Assembly: GCA_017503235.1 (NCBI GenBank)
Contig: JAFVTL010000035.1
Span: 1-62,673, forward strand
DNA: 62,673 bases
Reading direction: 5' to 3'
Source: Bacteroidaceae bacterium
Lineage (GTDB): Bacteria > Bacteroidota > Bacteroidia > Bacteroidales > Bacteroidaceae
The translations under genes were made by a program, and so were the position numbers. The notes beneath the pieces were generated by a model. The model saw only the letters and a program-made list of their open reading frames with translations, ran no database searches and was not told the origin of the DNA. Every line of letters begins with the position of its first letter. The first letter of the stretch is position 1. Shown here one piece after another: positions 28,330 to 38,078 of the stretch.

Positions 28330-30270
28330 ATGAGTTACTTACGATTTGACAAGACTCTGATGACGAATCTCGAAGAAACTCTCCCTAGAGAGATTCTCCG
28401 TACGAATCGTTCAGGAGCTTACCATTGTACCACCATCGTTGATTGTAACACAAGAAAGTACCATGGACTGCTTGTTATCCCCATCCCAGAATTGGATGAT
28501 GAAAACCACGTGCTGCTTTCTTCTTTGGACGCAACGGTGATTCAGCATGGTGCCGAGTTCAATTTGGGCCTTCACAAGTATCAGGGAGATAACTACGCCC
28601 CCCGAGGCCACAAGTACATTCGTGAATATGAATGTGAAAATGTGCCGACAACCTTGTATCGTGTAGGTGGTGTAATCCTGAAGAAAGAAACCCTGTTCGT
28701 TCATCATGAAAACAGAATCCTGATTCGTTACACATTGGTTGACGCCCATTCGGCTACTACCTTGCGTTTCCGTCCTTTCCTCGCTTTCCGTAGTGTACGT
28801 CAGTATACCCACGAAAATGCACAGGCCAGTCGCGATTATCAGCTGGTAGACAATGGCATCAAGACCTGCATGTATCCGGGATACCCGGAACTCTTCATGC
28901 AGTTCAACAAGAAGAATGAATTCCATTTCCAACCCGATTGGTATCGCGGTATGGAATACCCGAAAGAACAGGAAAGAGGCTATGACTTCAATGAAGACCT
29001 CTATGTACCCGGTTACTTTGAAGTGAGCATCAAGAAGGGCGAAAGCGTTGTCTTCTCGGGTGGTGTGTCTGAAGTCAGCTCCCGCTCCTTGAAGACCACA
29101 TTCGAGTTTGAAAAAGACAAGCGAATCCCTCGCGACAACTTCCAACATTGCTTGATCAATGCCGCACACCAGTTCCTCAACAAGCAAGGTGACGAATCCT
29201 ATATCCTGGCCGGCTATCCTTGGTTCAAGTGCCGCGCACGCGACATGTTCATTTCCTTGCCGGGCTTGACATTGGCCATCAATGAAGTGGAAAAGTTCGA
29301 AATGCTGATGGAGACGGCTTGCAAGGCTGTCCGCGCCTTCATCAATGACGAACCTACAGACTTGAAGATATACGAAATAGAACATCCCGATATTCTGCTC
29401 TGGGCAGTTTGGTGTATCCAACAATATGCTAAGATGGTTTCCCGCGAAAAGTGTCGTGAGAAATATGGCGAAATCCTTGAAGAAATCATGGAATTCCTGC
29501 GCCACGAAAACCATCCGAACTTGTTCATCCATTCCAACGGATTGCTTTACACCAACGGACACGACAAGGCGGTTACATGGATGAACTCTACGGCAAACGG
29601 ACGCCCCGTTATCCCACGTACGGGCTATGTCGTTGAAATCAATGCTTTGTGGTACAATGCATTACGATTTGTAGCAGACTTGCTGGGCGAAAAAGGAAGC
29701 ACCATGCTGACCGAGGCTTTGAACAAGCAAGCTGAACAGACAGGCGCTTCGTTTGTTAATGTATTCTTGAATGAACATGGTTACCTGCTCGACTATGTGG
29801 ATGGTATCATGATGGATTGGAGCGTTCGCCCGAACATGATTTTTGCGGCTGCCTTCGATTATTCTCCGCTCGATACCCGTCAGAAGAAAGGCATCGTTGA
29901 CATCTGTACAAAGGAATTGCTTACTCCGAAGGGACTCCGCTCGCTGAGTCCGAAGAGTGGAGGCTATAATCCGAATTATGTAGGTCCTCAAAGTCAGCGC
30001 GACTATGCCTATCATCAAGGTACGGCATGGCCATGGCTTGCCGGATTCTATTTTGAAGCCTATCTGCGTATTTATAAGATGAGCGCTTTGGGCTTCATTG
30101 AACGTCAGCTTATCGGTTACGAAGATGAAATGACATCGCACTGTATCGGTTCAATGCCCGAATTGTTTGACGGTAACCCACCGTTCAAGGGACGTGGTGC
30201 TGTGTCGTTCGCCATGAATGTGGCCGAAATTCTGCGTACATTGTATCTGTTGAGTAAGTATAATTATTGA
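28330..30270 (+). CDS. Glycogen debranching enzyme family protein (amylo-alpha-1,6-glucosidase)
   Basis: The ATG at 28330 gives 646 residues; the frame extends 20 codons upstream but overlaps the promoter region. The N-terminal third (REILRTNRSGAYHCTTIVDCNTRKYHGLLV) is the archaeal/bacterial-type debranching-enzyme N domain, followed by an (alpha/alpha)6 catalytic domain with GYPWFKCRARDMFISLPGL, IHSNGLLYT and YHQGTAWPWLAGFYFEA. It removes alpha-1,6 branches from glycogen. It opens an operon with a GT4 transferase 15 bp downstream and a GH57 enzyme after that, so the three probably remodel storage glucan together in the cytoplasm. Confidence 0.9.
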   Translation: MSYLRFDKTLMTNLEETLPREILRTNRSGAYHCTTIVDCNTRKYHGLLVIPIPELDDENHVLLSSLDATVIQHGAEFNLGLHKYQGDNYAPRGHKYIREYECENVPTTLYRVGGVILKKETLFVHHENRILIRYTLVDAHSATTLRFRPFLAFRSVRQYTHENAQASRDYQLVDNGIKTCMYPGYPELFMQFNKKNEFHFQPDWYRGMEYPKEQERGYDFNEDLYVPGYFEVSIKKGESVVFSGGVSEVSSRSLKTTFEFEKDKRIPRDNFQHCLINAAHQFLNKQGDESYILAGYPWFKCRARDMFISLPGLTLAINEVEKFEMLMETACKAVRAFINDEPTDLKIYEIEHPDILLWAVWCIQQYAKMVSREKCREKYGEILEEIMEFLRHENHPNLFIHSNGLLYTNGHDKAVTWMNSTANGRPVIPRTGYVVEINALWYNALRFVADLLGEKGSTMLTEALNKQAEQTGASFVNVFLNEHGYLLDYVDGIMMDWSVRPNMIFAAAFDYSPLDTRQKKGIVDICTKELLTPKGLRSLSPKSGGYNPNYVGPQSQRDYAYHQGTAWPWLAGFYFEAYLRIYKMSALGFIERQLIGYEDEMTSHCIGSMPELFDGNPPFKGRGAVSFAMNVAEILRTLYLLSKYNY

Positions 30271-30285
30271 TAAGGAGGAACCTAT

Positions 30286-31551
30286 ATGAAAGTTTTAATG
30301 TTTGGATGGGAATTTCCTCCCAAAATTTTAGGAGGTCTTGCCGTAGCATCGTATGGCATTACCAAGGGATTGAGTGTCCAAGGTGATGTTGAAACAACAT
30401 TCTGCTTGCCCAAGCCTACTGGTGAAGAAGAGAAATTCCTGAAAATTATCGGTATGAATCAGGTACCTGTCGTATGGCGTGATGTGAATTATGACTATCT
30501 CAAGTCACGTCTGCCCGATTACACTTCACCTGAAGAATATTATTCTTTCCGCGACCATATTTATGCAGACTTTTCATACATGCATGTCAACGATTTGGGT
30601 TGCATGGAGTTTGCTGGCGGCTATCCGAAGAATCTGCATGAAGAGATCAACAACTATTCCATCATAGCCGGTGTGGTTGCACGTCGTCAGGAATTTGATA
30701 TCATTCATGCTCATGACTGGTTGACTTATCCGGCCGGTGTGCATGCCAAGATGGTTAGTGGAAAACCACTCTGTATCCATGTTCATGCTACAGATTTCGA
30801 CCGTTCGCGCGGACAGGTTAACCCTACTGTCTACTCCATCGAAAAGAACGGTATGGACCATGCTGATTGCATTATGTGTGTGTCCGAACTTACCCGTCAG
30901 ACGGTTATCAACCAATATCATCAGGATCCACGCAAGTGTGTAGCCATGCACAATGCGGTTTATCCATTGTCTCAGGAACTCCAAGACATCCCACGTGTAG
31001 AGCATCCGCAGGAAAAGGTAGTTACATTCTTGGGACGTATCACCATGCAGAAGGGACCTGAATACTTCGTTGAAGCGGCAGCCCTTGTATTGAAGCGTAC
31101 CCGCAACATCCGTTTCGTGATGGCTGGCTCGGGTGACAAATTGGAAGAAATGATTCATTTGGCCGCCGAACGCGGTATTGCTGACCGTTTCCACTTCCCG
31201 GGATTCCAACGAGGCAAACAGGTATACGAGGCTTACAAGAATAGTGATGTGTTTGTGATGCCTTCCGTTTCCGAACCATTCGGTATCGCTCCGCTCGAAG
31301 CCATGCAATGTGGTACACCTTCCATCATTTCCAAGCAGTCGGGATGTGGTGAAATCCTGACGAATGTCATTAAGGTGGATTATTGGGACATCAATGCCAT
31401 GGCGGATGCCATCTATTCCATCTGTACCAATCCTTCACTCTTCAAGTATCTTCAGGAAGAAGGTATCAAGGAAGTGGACGGTATTACTTGGGAAAAGGTA
31501 GGTTTGAAACACCGTGCCATCTATGAAGAATTAATAAGAAACAATGGGTAA
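30286..31551 (+). CDS. GT4 family glycosyltransferase (glycogen operon)
   Basis: The 421-residue protein is a two-domain GT-B enzyme. The N domain starts MKVLMFGWEFPPKILGGLAV (acceptor loop) and includes DIIHAHDWLTYPAGV. The C domain has VVTFLGRITMQKGPEYFVEA (nucleotide-sugar-binding loop) and VMPSVSEPFGIAPLEAMQCG (the EPFG-x5-E motif for the donor sugar). It lies between the debranching enzyme and GH57 with short gaps. A glucan-extending activity is likely from context, but the donor is not proven. It differs from classical GlgA, which has a KTGGL motif. Confidence 0.88.
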   Translation: MKVLMFGWEFPPKILGGLAVASYGITKGLSVQGDVETTFCLPKPTGEEEKFLKIIGMNQVPVVWRDVNYDYLKSRLPDYTSPEEYYSFRDHIYADFSYMHVNDLGCMEFAGGYPKNLHEEINNYSIIAGVVARRQEFDIIHAHDWLTYPAGVHAKMVSGKPLCIHVHATDFDRSRGQVNPTVYSIEKNGMDHADCIMCVSELTRQTVINQYHQDPRKCVAMHNAVYPLSQELQDIPRVEHPQEKVVTFLGRITMQKGPEYFVEAAALVLKRTRNIRFVMAGSGDKLEEMIHLAAERGIADRFHFPGFQRGKQVYEAYKNSDVFVMPSVSEPFGIAPLEAMQCGTPSIISKQSGCGEILTNVIKVDYWDINAMADAIYSICTNPSLFKYLQEEGIKEVDGITWEKVGLKHRAIYEELIRNNG

Positions 31552-31572
31552 ATCTAAAAACATCAATCAGAT

Positions 31573-32964
31573 ATGAAAACAATTTGTCTTTATTTCGAAA
31601 TACACCAAATCATCCATCTGAAACGTTACCGTTGCTTTGACATCGGCCGTGACCATTATTATTTTGATGATTATGAAAACGAACGGAGTATCACTGATAT
31701 AGCCGAACGTTCATACATTCCTGCTCTTACTACACTGATTCAGATGGCGGAAGCCAATAAGGGAGCTTTCAAGGTAGCTCTTTCACTCTCAGGGGTAGGT
31801 CTTGAACAGCTTGAAATGTATGCTCCATCCGTAATTGAACTTCTCCACCAGTTGAATGACACCGGTTGTTGTGAATTCCTTTGCGAACCTTATTCACACG
31901 GCCTCTCTTCTTTGGCTAATGAAGAATGCTTCCGCGAAGATGTGGAAAGAATGCGCTTGAAGGTTAAGCAGATGTTTGGCAAGACTCCGAAGGTATTCCG
32001 TAACTCCAGCTTGATATACTCCAATGAAATTGGTGCCATGGTAGCTGATATGGGCTTCAAGGGTATTCTGACAGAAGGCGCAAAGCACGTGTTGGGTTGG
32101 AAGAGTCCTCATTACCTGTATCATTGTGCCGGCAATCCGAATTTGAAGGTATTGTTGCGTGACTTTAAGTTGTCGGATGATATCAGTCTTCGCTTTAACA
32201 ACTCTGAATGGAATGAATATCCTCTGTTCGCCGACAAATACATCGGATGGATTGCTGATATGCCTGAAGAAGAACAGGTTATCAACATCTTCATGGAACT
32301 TTCGGCTTTGGGTATCGCACAACCTCTTTCATCCAACATCCTTGAATTCCTCCGTGCACTTCCTGCATGTGCCAAGGAAAAGGGAATCACATTCTCAACT
32401 CCGAGCGAAGTTATCAGCAAGTTGAAGTCTGTTGACCAAGTGGATGTTCCTTATCCAATGTCTTGGGTAGATGAAGAAAGAGACATCAGCTGTTGGTTGG
32501 GTAATGTAATGCAACGTGAAGCTTTCGATAAACTCTATAGTGTGGCCGAACGCGTTCATCTTTGCACCGATCGTCGCATCAAGCAGGATTGGAGCTACAT
32601 GCAGGCAAGTAACAACTTCCGTTTCATGACCACAAAGAATACAGGTATTCAATTGAATCGTGGCATCTATGATTCTCCATTCGATGCATTTACCAACTAT
32701 ATGAATATCCTAGGCGATTTCATTAGCCGTGTGAATTCGTTGTATCCGGTGGATATGGACAATGAAGAATTGAATTCATTGCTTACAACCATCAAAAATC
32801 AAGGTGAAGAAATCGTTGTCTTGAATAAGGAATTGGAAAAGCTTCAGGAAAAGTTGGAAAAACTTCAACCGAAGGAAGAAAAGAAGCCGGCCAAGAAAGC
32901 TGCTCCGAAAAAGGAACCCGCTAAAAAACCAGCTGCTAAGAAGACTACAAAGAAAGCGGAATAA
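31573..32964 (+). CDS. GH57 family glycoside hydrolase with Lys/Ala/Pro-rich tail
   Basis: The 463-residue enzyme starts MKTICLYFEIHQIIHLKRYR, the GH57 N-terminal His-containing strand. Later stretches EFLCEPYSHGLSSL (candidate catalytic Glu) and TEGAKHVLGWKSPHYLYHC are typical of the (beta/alpha)7 barrel. The catalytic domain ends at about residue 385, followed by a helical Glu/Lys/Leu segment (ELEKLQEKLEKLQPKEEKK) and a tail of repeated KKPAKKAAPKK, PAKKPAAKK and TTKKAE, resembling histone-H1-like tails. It probably acts as an alpha-amylase or branching-type enzyme on the glucan of this operon. The tail is unusual for GH57. Confidence 0.88.
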   Translation: MKTICLYFEIHQIIHLKRYRCFDIGRDHYYFDDYENERSITDIAERSYIPALTTLIQMAEANKGAFKVALSLSGVGLEQLEMYAPSVIELLHQLNDTGCCEFLCEPYSHGLSSLANEECFREDVERMRLKVKQMFGKTPKVFRNSSLIYSNEIGAMVADMGFKGILTEGAKHVLGWKSPHYLYHCAGNPNLKVLLRDFKLSDDISLRFNNSEWNEYPLFADKYIGWIADMPEEEQVINIFMELSALGIAQPLSSNILEFLRALPACAKEKGITFSTPSEVISKLKSVDQVDVPYPMSWVDEERDISCWLGNVMQREAFDKLYSVAERVHLCTDRRIKQDWSYMQASNNFRFMTTKNTGIQLNRGIYDSPFDAFTNYMNILGDFISRVNSLYPVDMDNEELNSLLTTIKNQGEEIVVLNKELEKLQEKLEKLQPKEEKKPAKKAAPKKEPAKKPAAKKTTKKAE

Positions 32965-32987
32965 ATAGCTTTTTGTAAGCGAAAAGG

Positions 32988-33018
32988 AAAAGGTGTGGCG
33001 TAGAGGCTACACCTTTTT
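32988..33018 (+). terminator. Rho-independent terminator of the glycogen operon
   Basis: AAAAGGTGTGGC pairs with GGCTACACCTTTT (one mismatch) and is followed by a T-rich run (TTTTTCTCTTTTC). It closes the debranching/GT4/GH57 operon. Confidence 0.8.
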
Positions 33019-33086
33019 CTCTTTTCTGTTGTTCCTTTCACTCAAGATTCCTATTTTTGTAAGTTGTTAATAGGATAGTATACATT

Positions 33087-33641
33087 ATGAATCAAGAATA
33101 TTTGGAAAGATTTGAAGGCGTGTTGCAAGAAGAATTGTTGCGTTTGTGTACTTCGGGCAAGATGCTCGATGGTTCGTTGCTTGCAACAGAAGACATTGAT
33201 GGACGTTGGAATGATTTCGCACCCGAATATATGGCTGATGCCGTTCCTCAGATAGCCGATTATCCTACCGTTTCGGTCGCTTGGGCAGCTTATTTAGGTA
33301 TGGCGGTAGCTTTCGGATGGGATAAGGATTGGAAAGAATGTTCGCAGATGAGTTACACTTCTTATTATGGCGAACAAGGATTTGACGATATGGATGAACA
33401 GATTGTACATAAAGTGCTTGGATTGTTGCCCGATGGATACGAAACACGTGCGTTGGAAGATATGATTCGTCGTTGTGGAGAAGCTACCGTGTCACGTATT
33501 CGTCATGAACATATCGAACCTCAAAGTCCGATGGCGTTTTATGTTTTTGCCCGTTCTTGTAAAGTTATGTATCGGATAGGAGCCGCGATTGAATTGAAAC
33601 GCTTGGGATATAAATTTGAGAAAGTGGATTTGAATCATTGA
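33087..33641 (+). CDS. Conserved-looking protein of unknown function
   Basis: I do not recognise this 184-residue protein. It has no signal peptide or clear membrane helix, is rich in Trp, Met and acidic residues (VSVAWAAYLGMAVAFGW; MSYTSYYGEQGFDDMD) and ends in a basic stretch (AIELKRLGYKFEKVDLNH). It looks like a soluble alpha-helical protein. Codon use and start context are like neighbouring genes. It sits between the glycogen operon and a convergent methyltransferase gene whose end it overlaps by 7 bp. Confidence 0.75.
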   Translation: MNQEYLERFEGVLQEELLRLCTSGKMLDGSLLATEDIDGRWNDFAPEYMADAVPQIADYPTVSVAWAAYLGMAVAFGWDKDWKECSQMSYTSYYGEQGFDDMDEQIVHKVLGLLPDGYETRALEDMIRRCGEATVSRIRHEHIEPQSPMAFYVFARSCKVMYRIGAAIELKRLGYKFEKVDLNH

Positions 33642-34441
33642 TTCTTTTTTCTCAATTCCCAGAAGGCTACGGCCGATGCTGCTGCTACATTCAGTGAATC
33701 CACTTCATTCGACATGGGGATGCGTACCACATAATCGGCTTCTTCGATGGTCTTATGTGATAGCCCGTCGCCTTCAGTGCCCATGATAAGTGCCAATCTT
33801 TCTTCTTCTTTCAACGAAGGATGGTCAAGTGGAATGGATTTGTCCGTCAAGGCCATAGCTGCCGTCTTGAATCCCCATTTATGAAGGTAGGGAATCGGTT
33901 CTTCTAACCATGTCCATGGAACGAGAAATACGGACCCCATTGAGACGCGGACGGCTCGTCGGTTAAGCGGGTCGCATGAAGACGGGGTAAGCAGTACGGC
34001 ATCTATTCCTAAGGCTGCCGCCGAACGGAAGATAGCTCCAATGTTTGTTGTGTCCACAACACCGTCAATGATAACTATCCGTTGACTATTCCTACAAATT
34101 TCCTCAATTTGGGGAGGAATGGGTCTTCGCATCGCACATAATACTCCTCGAGTTAGTGTATATCCTGTTAGCGAAGATAAAATCTCTCTCTCCCCTGTAT
34201 AGATAGGTATATCTCCACATTGTTCGATGATGCTTGCCGCATCGCCATTAATATGCTTTTGTTCGCAGAGTAAGGCGAGCGGAGTGTATCCGGCTTTTAA
34301 TGCAACTTGGATGACTTTGGGGCTTTCAGCTATGAAGATTCCTTTTTCAGGTTCTATCCGATTGCGTAGTTGTGATTCGGTTAGGGTAGAGAATACTTCC
34401 ACTCCTGGATGCGCTAAAGATGATAGGTGGATAATAGCCAT
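33635..34441 (-). CDS. SpoU/TrmH family RNA 2'-O-methyltransferase
   Basis: The 268-residue protein has an N-terminal substrate-binding half and a C-terminal SPOUT knot with the three family motifs: GVVDTTNIGAIFRSAAALG, LIMGTEGDGLS and PMSNEVDSLNVAAASAV. It methylates ribose in rRNA or tRNA using S-adenosylmethionine; the target base is not readable. The stop overlaps the convergent 184-residue gene by 7 bp. Confidence 0.93.
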   Translation of the reverse strand: MAIIHLSSLAHPGVEVFSTLTESQLRNRIEPEKGIFIAESPKVIQVALKAGYTPLALLCEQKHINGDAASIIEQCGDIPIYTGEREILSSLTGYTLTRGVLCAMRRPIPPQIEEICRNSQRIVIIDGVVDTTNIGAIFRSAAALGIDAVLLTPSSCDPLNRRAVRVSMGSVFLVPWTWLEEPIPYLHKWGFKTAAMALTDKSIPLDHPSLKEEERLALIMGTEGDGLSHKTIEEADYVVRIPMSNEVDSLNVAAASAVAFWELRKKNQ

Positions 34442-34576
34442 GCTTCTTTTGTATTTTGTGTAAAGATACGGATTATAATGGATATTTCTTTGTACATGCG
34501 ATAAAGAATTTATACGTTAATCCATTTCTATTCAAATTTTATTATCTTTACACCCGAACAATAAAAATAGAATGCC

Positions 34577-36793
34577 ATGAAAAAACAAATCCTTTGTGCG
34601 ACAACCGCTTGTGCTTTGTCATTATTGGTTGCATGTGCCCCGCAAACGGAGCAGCCGAAAGAGTCTCAATTGTTGAAATATGAAGACAAGATTACAGAAA
34701 TTATCTCCCAAATGACCTTGGAGGAGAAAGTGAATATGCTGCATGGGAAGAATATGTTCTCTTCGGCGGGAGTAGAACGTTTGGGCATTCCAGACATTGA
34801 GTATGCAGACGGTCCTTTCGGTATTCGTGAAGAAATGGAACCCCATTCATGGAATTCATTGGGATTGGCCAACGATTCGGCGACTTTCTTTCCGACAGGT
34901 TCTGCTTTAGCGGCTACCTGGAGTGAGGAGATGGCTTATGAATATGGTAAAGGAATGGCGAAGGAAGCCCGCTTGCGTGGTAAAGATATGATTTTAGGTC
35001 CTGCCATAAACATTCAACGTATCCCGACTGGGGGAAGAACTTATGAGTATCTGAGTGAAGACCCTCAATTGAGTGCCGCTTTATCTGTGAAATATACTCA
35101 AGGAGTTCAGGATAATGGAGTAGCGGTATGTTTGAAGCATTATGCATTGAACAACCAGGAAAATGACAGAGGAAGCATTGATGTGAAGGTTTCTGAAAGA
35201 GCCATGCACGAACTTTATCTTCCTCCGTTTGAGGCGGCCGTCAGAGAAGCGGACGCTTATGGAGTCATGGCCGCTTATAATAAGGTGGAAGGATATTGGT
35301 GCTCGGAAAACGACCTGCTGTTGAATAAGATTTTGCGTGATATGTGGGGATTTCATGGTATTGTCATTTCGGATTGGGGAGGAGTACATTCTACCGTGGG
35401 AGCCGCTATGAACGGATTGGACGTGGAAATGCCTGGCAATCAGTATATGGGAGAAGCTTTGTTAGATTCAGTTAAGGCAGGTGTAGTTCCTGAATCAGTA
35501 ATTGATAGTAAAGTGCGTAACCTGCTTCGTGTACGATTGGCTATCCAACCGATACCAAAGGAAGAAGCAAACAAAGTGATGACTGCCCAACCAGAGCAAC
35601 GAGATATTGCTTATAGAGTGGCCAGCAAGTCAATTGTCTTGTTGAAGAACGAAGGGGAACTTCTTCCTATCTTGCCGGGAAAATATAAAAAGATAGCCGT
35701 TATTGGTGACAATGCCATTCGTGAACAAGCACAAGGTGGAGTAGGTGCAGGTGTGAAGGCTTTGAATGAAATTACTCCTTTGGAAGGTATTCAAAGCAAA
35801 TTACAAGGCGTAGAAATCAAATGGGCGCAAGGCTATCGTAATTTTACTCGTGAAGATCGTTACAAACGTATCTCGCCTTATCAAGAAGCCGACAAGAAAC
35901 TGATGGCTGAAGCTGTACAATTGGCCAAAGAATCCGATTTGGTGATTTTTATAGCAGGAAACAACCGTGAAGTGGAAACCGAAGGTAGTGATAGAGTAAG
36001 TATTACCTTGCCTATGGGACAGGATGAATTGGCGAAGGCTTTAGCGGAAGCCAATCCTAATTTGGTGACTGTTCTTGTGAGCGGTGCACCAACCGATTTG
36101 CGTGTAGTCAAGGAAGTTTCTCCTGCAATTCTTGTATCATGGTTTAACGGTTCGGAAGGTGGTAATGCATTGGCTGATGTCCTTTCAGGAACTATATCTC
36201 CATCCGGTAAGTTGCCTTTTACTTATCCTGTCAAGTTGGAAGACAATCAGGCGTATAGCTTGAACGTTTATCCACAAATCACAGAAGAAGAACGGGAAGA
36301 CATATTTGTGAATTTGGTCAATCGAAAAGATGCGCGTGAGCGGAAAAGTCCGACAGCTGAATATTCTGAAGGTATTTTTGTGGGCTATCGTTGGTTTGAA
36401 AACAAGCAGATTCCGGTGGCTTATCCGTTTGGTCATGGTCTTTCATATACTACATTTGAATATGCAGATTTGCAATTGACGCCTGTAACTGAAGGTTTCG
36501 AAGTCTCTTTGCAAATAAGCAATACCGGCCAATTCGATGCAGAAGAAGTGGTGCAGCTTTATATCGGTCGTCCTGATTCGAAAGTTGAACGCCCTATGAA
36601 AGAATTGAAGGCTTTCCAACGAGTGGCGTTGAAGGCAGGCGAAAGCAAAACTGTTCGTATTCTGGTGCCTAAGGATCGGTTGCGTCATTGGGATGAAACG
36701 ACTCACGGATGGGCAATTGAAGCGGGTAAAGCCGATGTCTATGTTGGAAGTTCTTCACAGGATATTCGTTTGAATGGCTCGATAGAAATTTAA
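34577..36793 (+). CDS. GH3 family beta-glucosidase-type lipoprotein
   Basis: The 738-residue protein has a lipobox (LSLLVAC, Cys20), a GH3 N-terminal barrel with KHYALNNQE (Lys187-His188), GIVISDWGGVH with nucleophile Asp266, the GH3 C domain (VTVLVSGAPTDLR, GNALADVLSGTISPSGKLPFT) and a C-terminal fibronectin-type III-like domain (VEEVVQLY-like EVVQLYIGRPDSKVERP, KELKAFQRV). Such enzymes hydrolyse terminal beta-D-glucosides or xylosides. The gene stands alone, not in a recognisable polysaccharide locus (no SusC/SusD nearby). The exact substrate cannot be told. Confidence 0.94.
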   Translation: MKKQILCATTACALSLLVACAPQTEQPKESQLLKYEDKITEIISQMTLEEKVNMLHGKNMFSSAGVERLGIPDIEYADGPFGIREEMEPHSWNSLGLANDSATFFPTGSALAATWSEEMAYEYGKGMAKEARLRGKDMILGPAINIQRIPTGGRTYEYLSEDPQLSAALSVKYTQGVQDNGVAVCLKHYALNNQENDRGSIDVKVSERAMHELYLPPFEAAVREADAYGVMAAYNKVEGYWCSENDLLLNKILRDMWGFHGIVISDWGGVHSTVGAAMNGLDVEMPGNQYMGEALLDSVKAGVVPESVIDSKVRNLLRVRLAIQPIPKEEANKVMTAQPEQRDIAYRVASKSIVLLKNEGELLPILPGKYKKIAVIGDNAIREQAQGGVGAGVKALNEITPLEGIQSKLQGVEIKWAQGYRNFTREDRYKRISPYQEADKKLMAEAVQLAKESDLVIFIAGNNREVETEGSDRVSITLPMGQDELAKALAEANPNLVTVLVSGAPTDLRVVKEVSPAILVSWFNGSEGGNALADVLSGTISPSGKLPFTYPVKLEDNQAYSLNVYPQITEEEREDIFVNLVNRKDARERKSPTAEYSEGIFVGYRWFENKQIPVAYPFGHGLSYTTFEYADLQLTPVTEGFEVSLQISNTGQFDAEEVVQLYIGRPDSKVERPMKELKAFQRVALKAGESKTVRILVPKDRLRHWDETTHGWAIEAGKADVYVGSSSQDIRLNGSIEI

Positions 36794-36807
36794 GGAACAT
36801 TGATAAA

Positions 36808-36850
36808 AAGACAAAGGCACTGCGTCATTTGATGCAGTGCCTTTGTTGTA
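36808..36850. terminator. Bidirectional terminator
   Basis: A perfect 13-bp stem (ACAAAGGCACTGC 36811-36823, complement 36834-36846), extendable inward, lies between convergent genes. T-rich runs flank it on both strands (TTGTTG to the right; CTTTTTATC on the minus strand). It can end both the GH3 and the YccF transcripts. Confidence 0.85.
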
Positions 36851-36865
36851 TGTGGGGGAAATGAT

Positions 36866-37240
36866 TTATTTTTCCACGATTTGTTTTCCGAAGGGAGTCA
36901 GAGCAATGGCGGCCAATTTGAAATGTTGGCGGCCGAAAGGTATACCGATGATGGTAATGCAGAGAAACAAACCGAACAAAACATGTGCCAAGCAAGTTTC
37001 AATGCCTCCGAAAAGTAACCAGAGTATGTTCATGATAATGTTCAGACAACCACCGGCTTGTGGTGTGGTATGCACTTCCTTGCCGAAAGGGCAAAGCGCT
37101 AACAAGGACAATTTCAAGGTCTGTATGCCAAAGGGAATGCCAATGATAGTAATCATCAGTCCCAAACTGGCAACGAGATAGCCAATGGCGGTTATGATAC
37201 CGCCAAATAGTATCCAAAGGAGGTTCATCAGTATGTTCAT
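36866..37240 (-). CDS. YccF domain membrane protein
   Basis: The 124-residue protein has two copies of the YccF module: MNLLWILFGGIITAIGYLVA...ITIIGIPFG and IMNILWLLFGGIETCLAHVL...ITIIGIPFGRQ, each with the conserved N-x-x-W-x-x-x-G-G and G-I-P-x-G signatures. It is an inner-membrane protein of unknown function. It is 10 bp downstream of the outer-membrane protein gene on the same strand. Confidence 0.9.
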   Translation of the reverse strand: MNILMNLLWILFGGIITAIGYLVASLGLMITIIGIPFGIQTLKLSLLALCPFGKEVHTTPQAGGCLNIIMNILWLLFGGIETCLAHVLFGLFLCITIIGIPFGRQHFKLAAIALTPFGKQIVEK

Positions 37241-37250
37241 GACAATTCGT

Positions 37251-37958
37251 TTAGAAACTTAAACCGAAGGTGATGTAACTTTGTTCGCTTGCCGGATTGA
37301 AAGTCACCTTGGCATAAGCGGGAACTTGGAAAGAATCCGTTATCTTGATTTCTTTGGATGCTGTCAAGCTCAAATCGCATACGGCAAATCCGTTGGCATC
37401 AGCATAATAGTCTGTTGCCCATGGGGTGGCACCCGCTTCTGCTTTCCATTCCACTCCTCCCAAACTGAATGGCGCTGAAAGTTGGATGTACGAGCTGTAG
37501 GCTCTTTCTCCATCTTTGTTCACTCCGTCAGCGCCGGCGATGTTCGTATACCAGTTTACCGCCAATACTCCGAAGTCATAGCCTATCTGTGCTTCGAATA
37601 CATGCGAGGTACTGTGTGCACCATATTTGAAATATTTGGCCTCGTCGCCAGATGCTACCGCCCAAAAATCCGTCAGCGAAATGCTGAAGCCTTCGTTTTC
37701 GTAACCTACGATAAGGTCCACTTCACGACTGTCTTCCTTATCCAGCCCGATGCTTCCCCATACGTTGAGGTACAATCCTTTGTAGGATACGGTAAGCGAT
37801 GGTTGTACACTTACACCACCCAAATCCTGACCACGCCAAATATATCCGCTGACAAAGTCTGCTCCCAATTCTGTTTCGACTTCATCTTGTGCTTGACTGG
37901 TCATTGGCAATAAAGCCATGCAGAGAATACCTGCCCATTTCTTCCAATTATTCTTCAT
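37251..37958 (-). CDS. Outer-membrane beta-barrel protein, unknown
   Basis: The 235-residue protein has a signal peptide (AGILCMALLPMTSQAQ) and an extended mature part of alternating strands (GADFVSGYIWRGQDLGGVS, LNVWGSIGLD, VDLIVGYENEGFSIS) ending in SYITFGLSF, the aromatic C-terminus of an outer-membrane barrel. It resembles the TorF-type or Gcw_chp-type small barrel proteins that start with YVWRG/YIWRG, but the assignment to a named family is uncertain. TATATTTG (minus, 37980-37987) is a good -7 box. YccF follows it in one transcript. Confidence 0.75.
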   Translation of the reverse strand: MKNNWKKWAGILCMALLPMTSQAQDEVETELGADFVSGYIWRGQDLGGVSVQPSLTVSYKGLYLNVWGSIGLDKEDSREVDLIVGYENEGFSISLTDFWAVASGDEAKYFKYGAHSTSHVFEAQIGYDFGVLAVNWYTNIAGADGVNKDGERAYSSYIQLSAPFSLGGVEWKAEAGATPWATDYYADANGFAVCDLSLTASKEIKITDSFQVPAYAKVTFNPASEQSYITFGLSF

Positions 37959-38078
37959 TTTCTTTTATCTATTTTGGCGCAAATATATAACAATTGGTTG
38001 GTATTTTTTATATTTATTCCAATTTAATGTCGGCAAAGTTGCGTATAATTTGCTAATTTTGCAACCGAAATAGACAAA

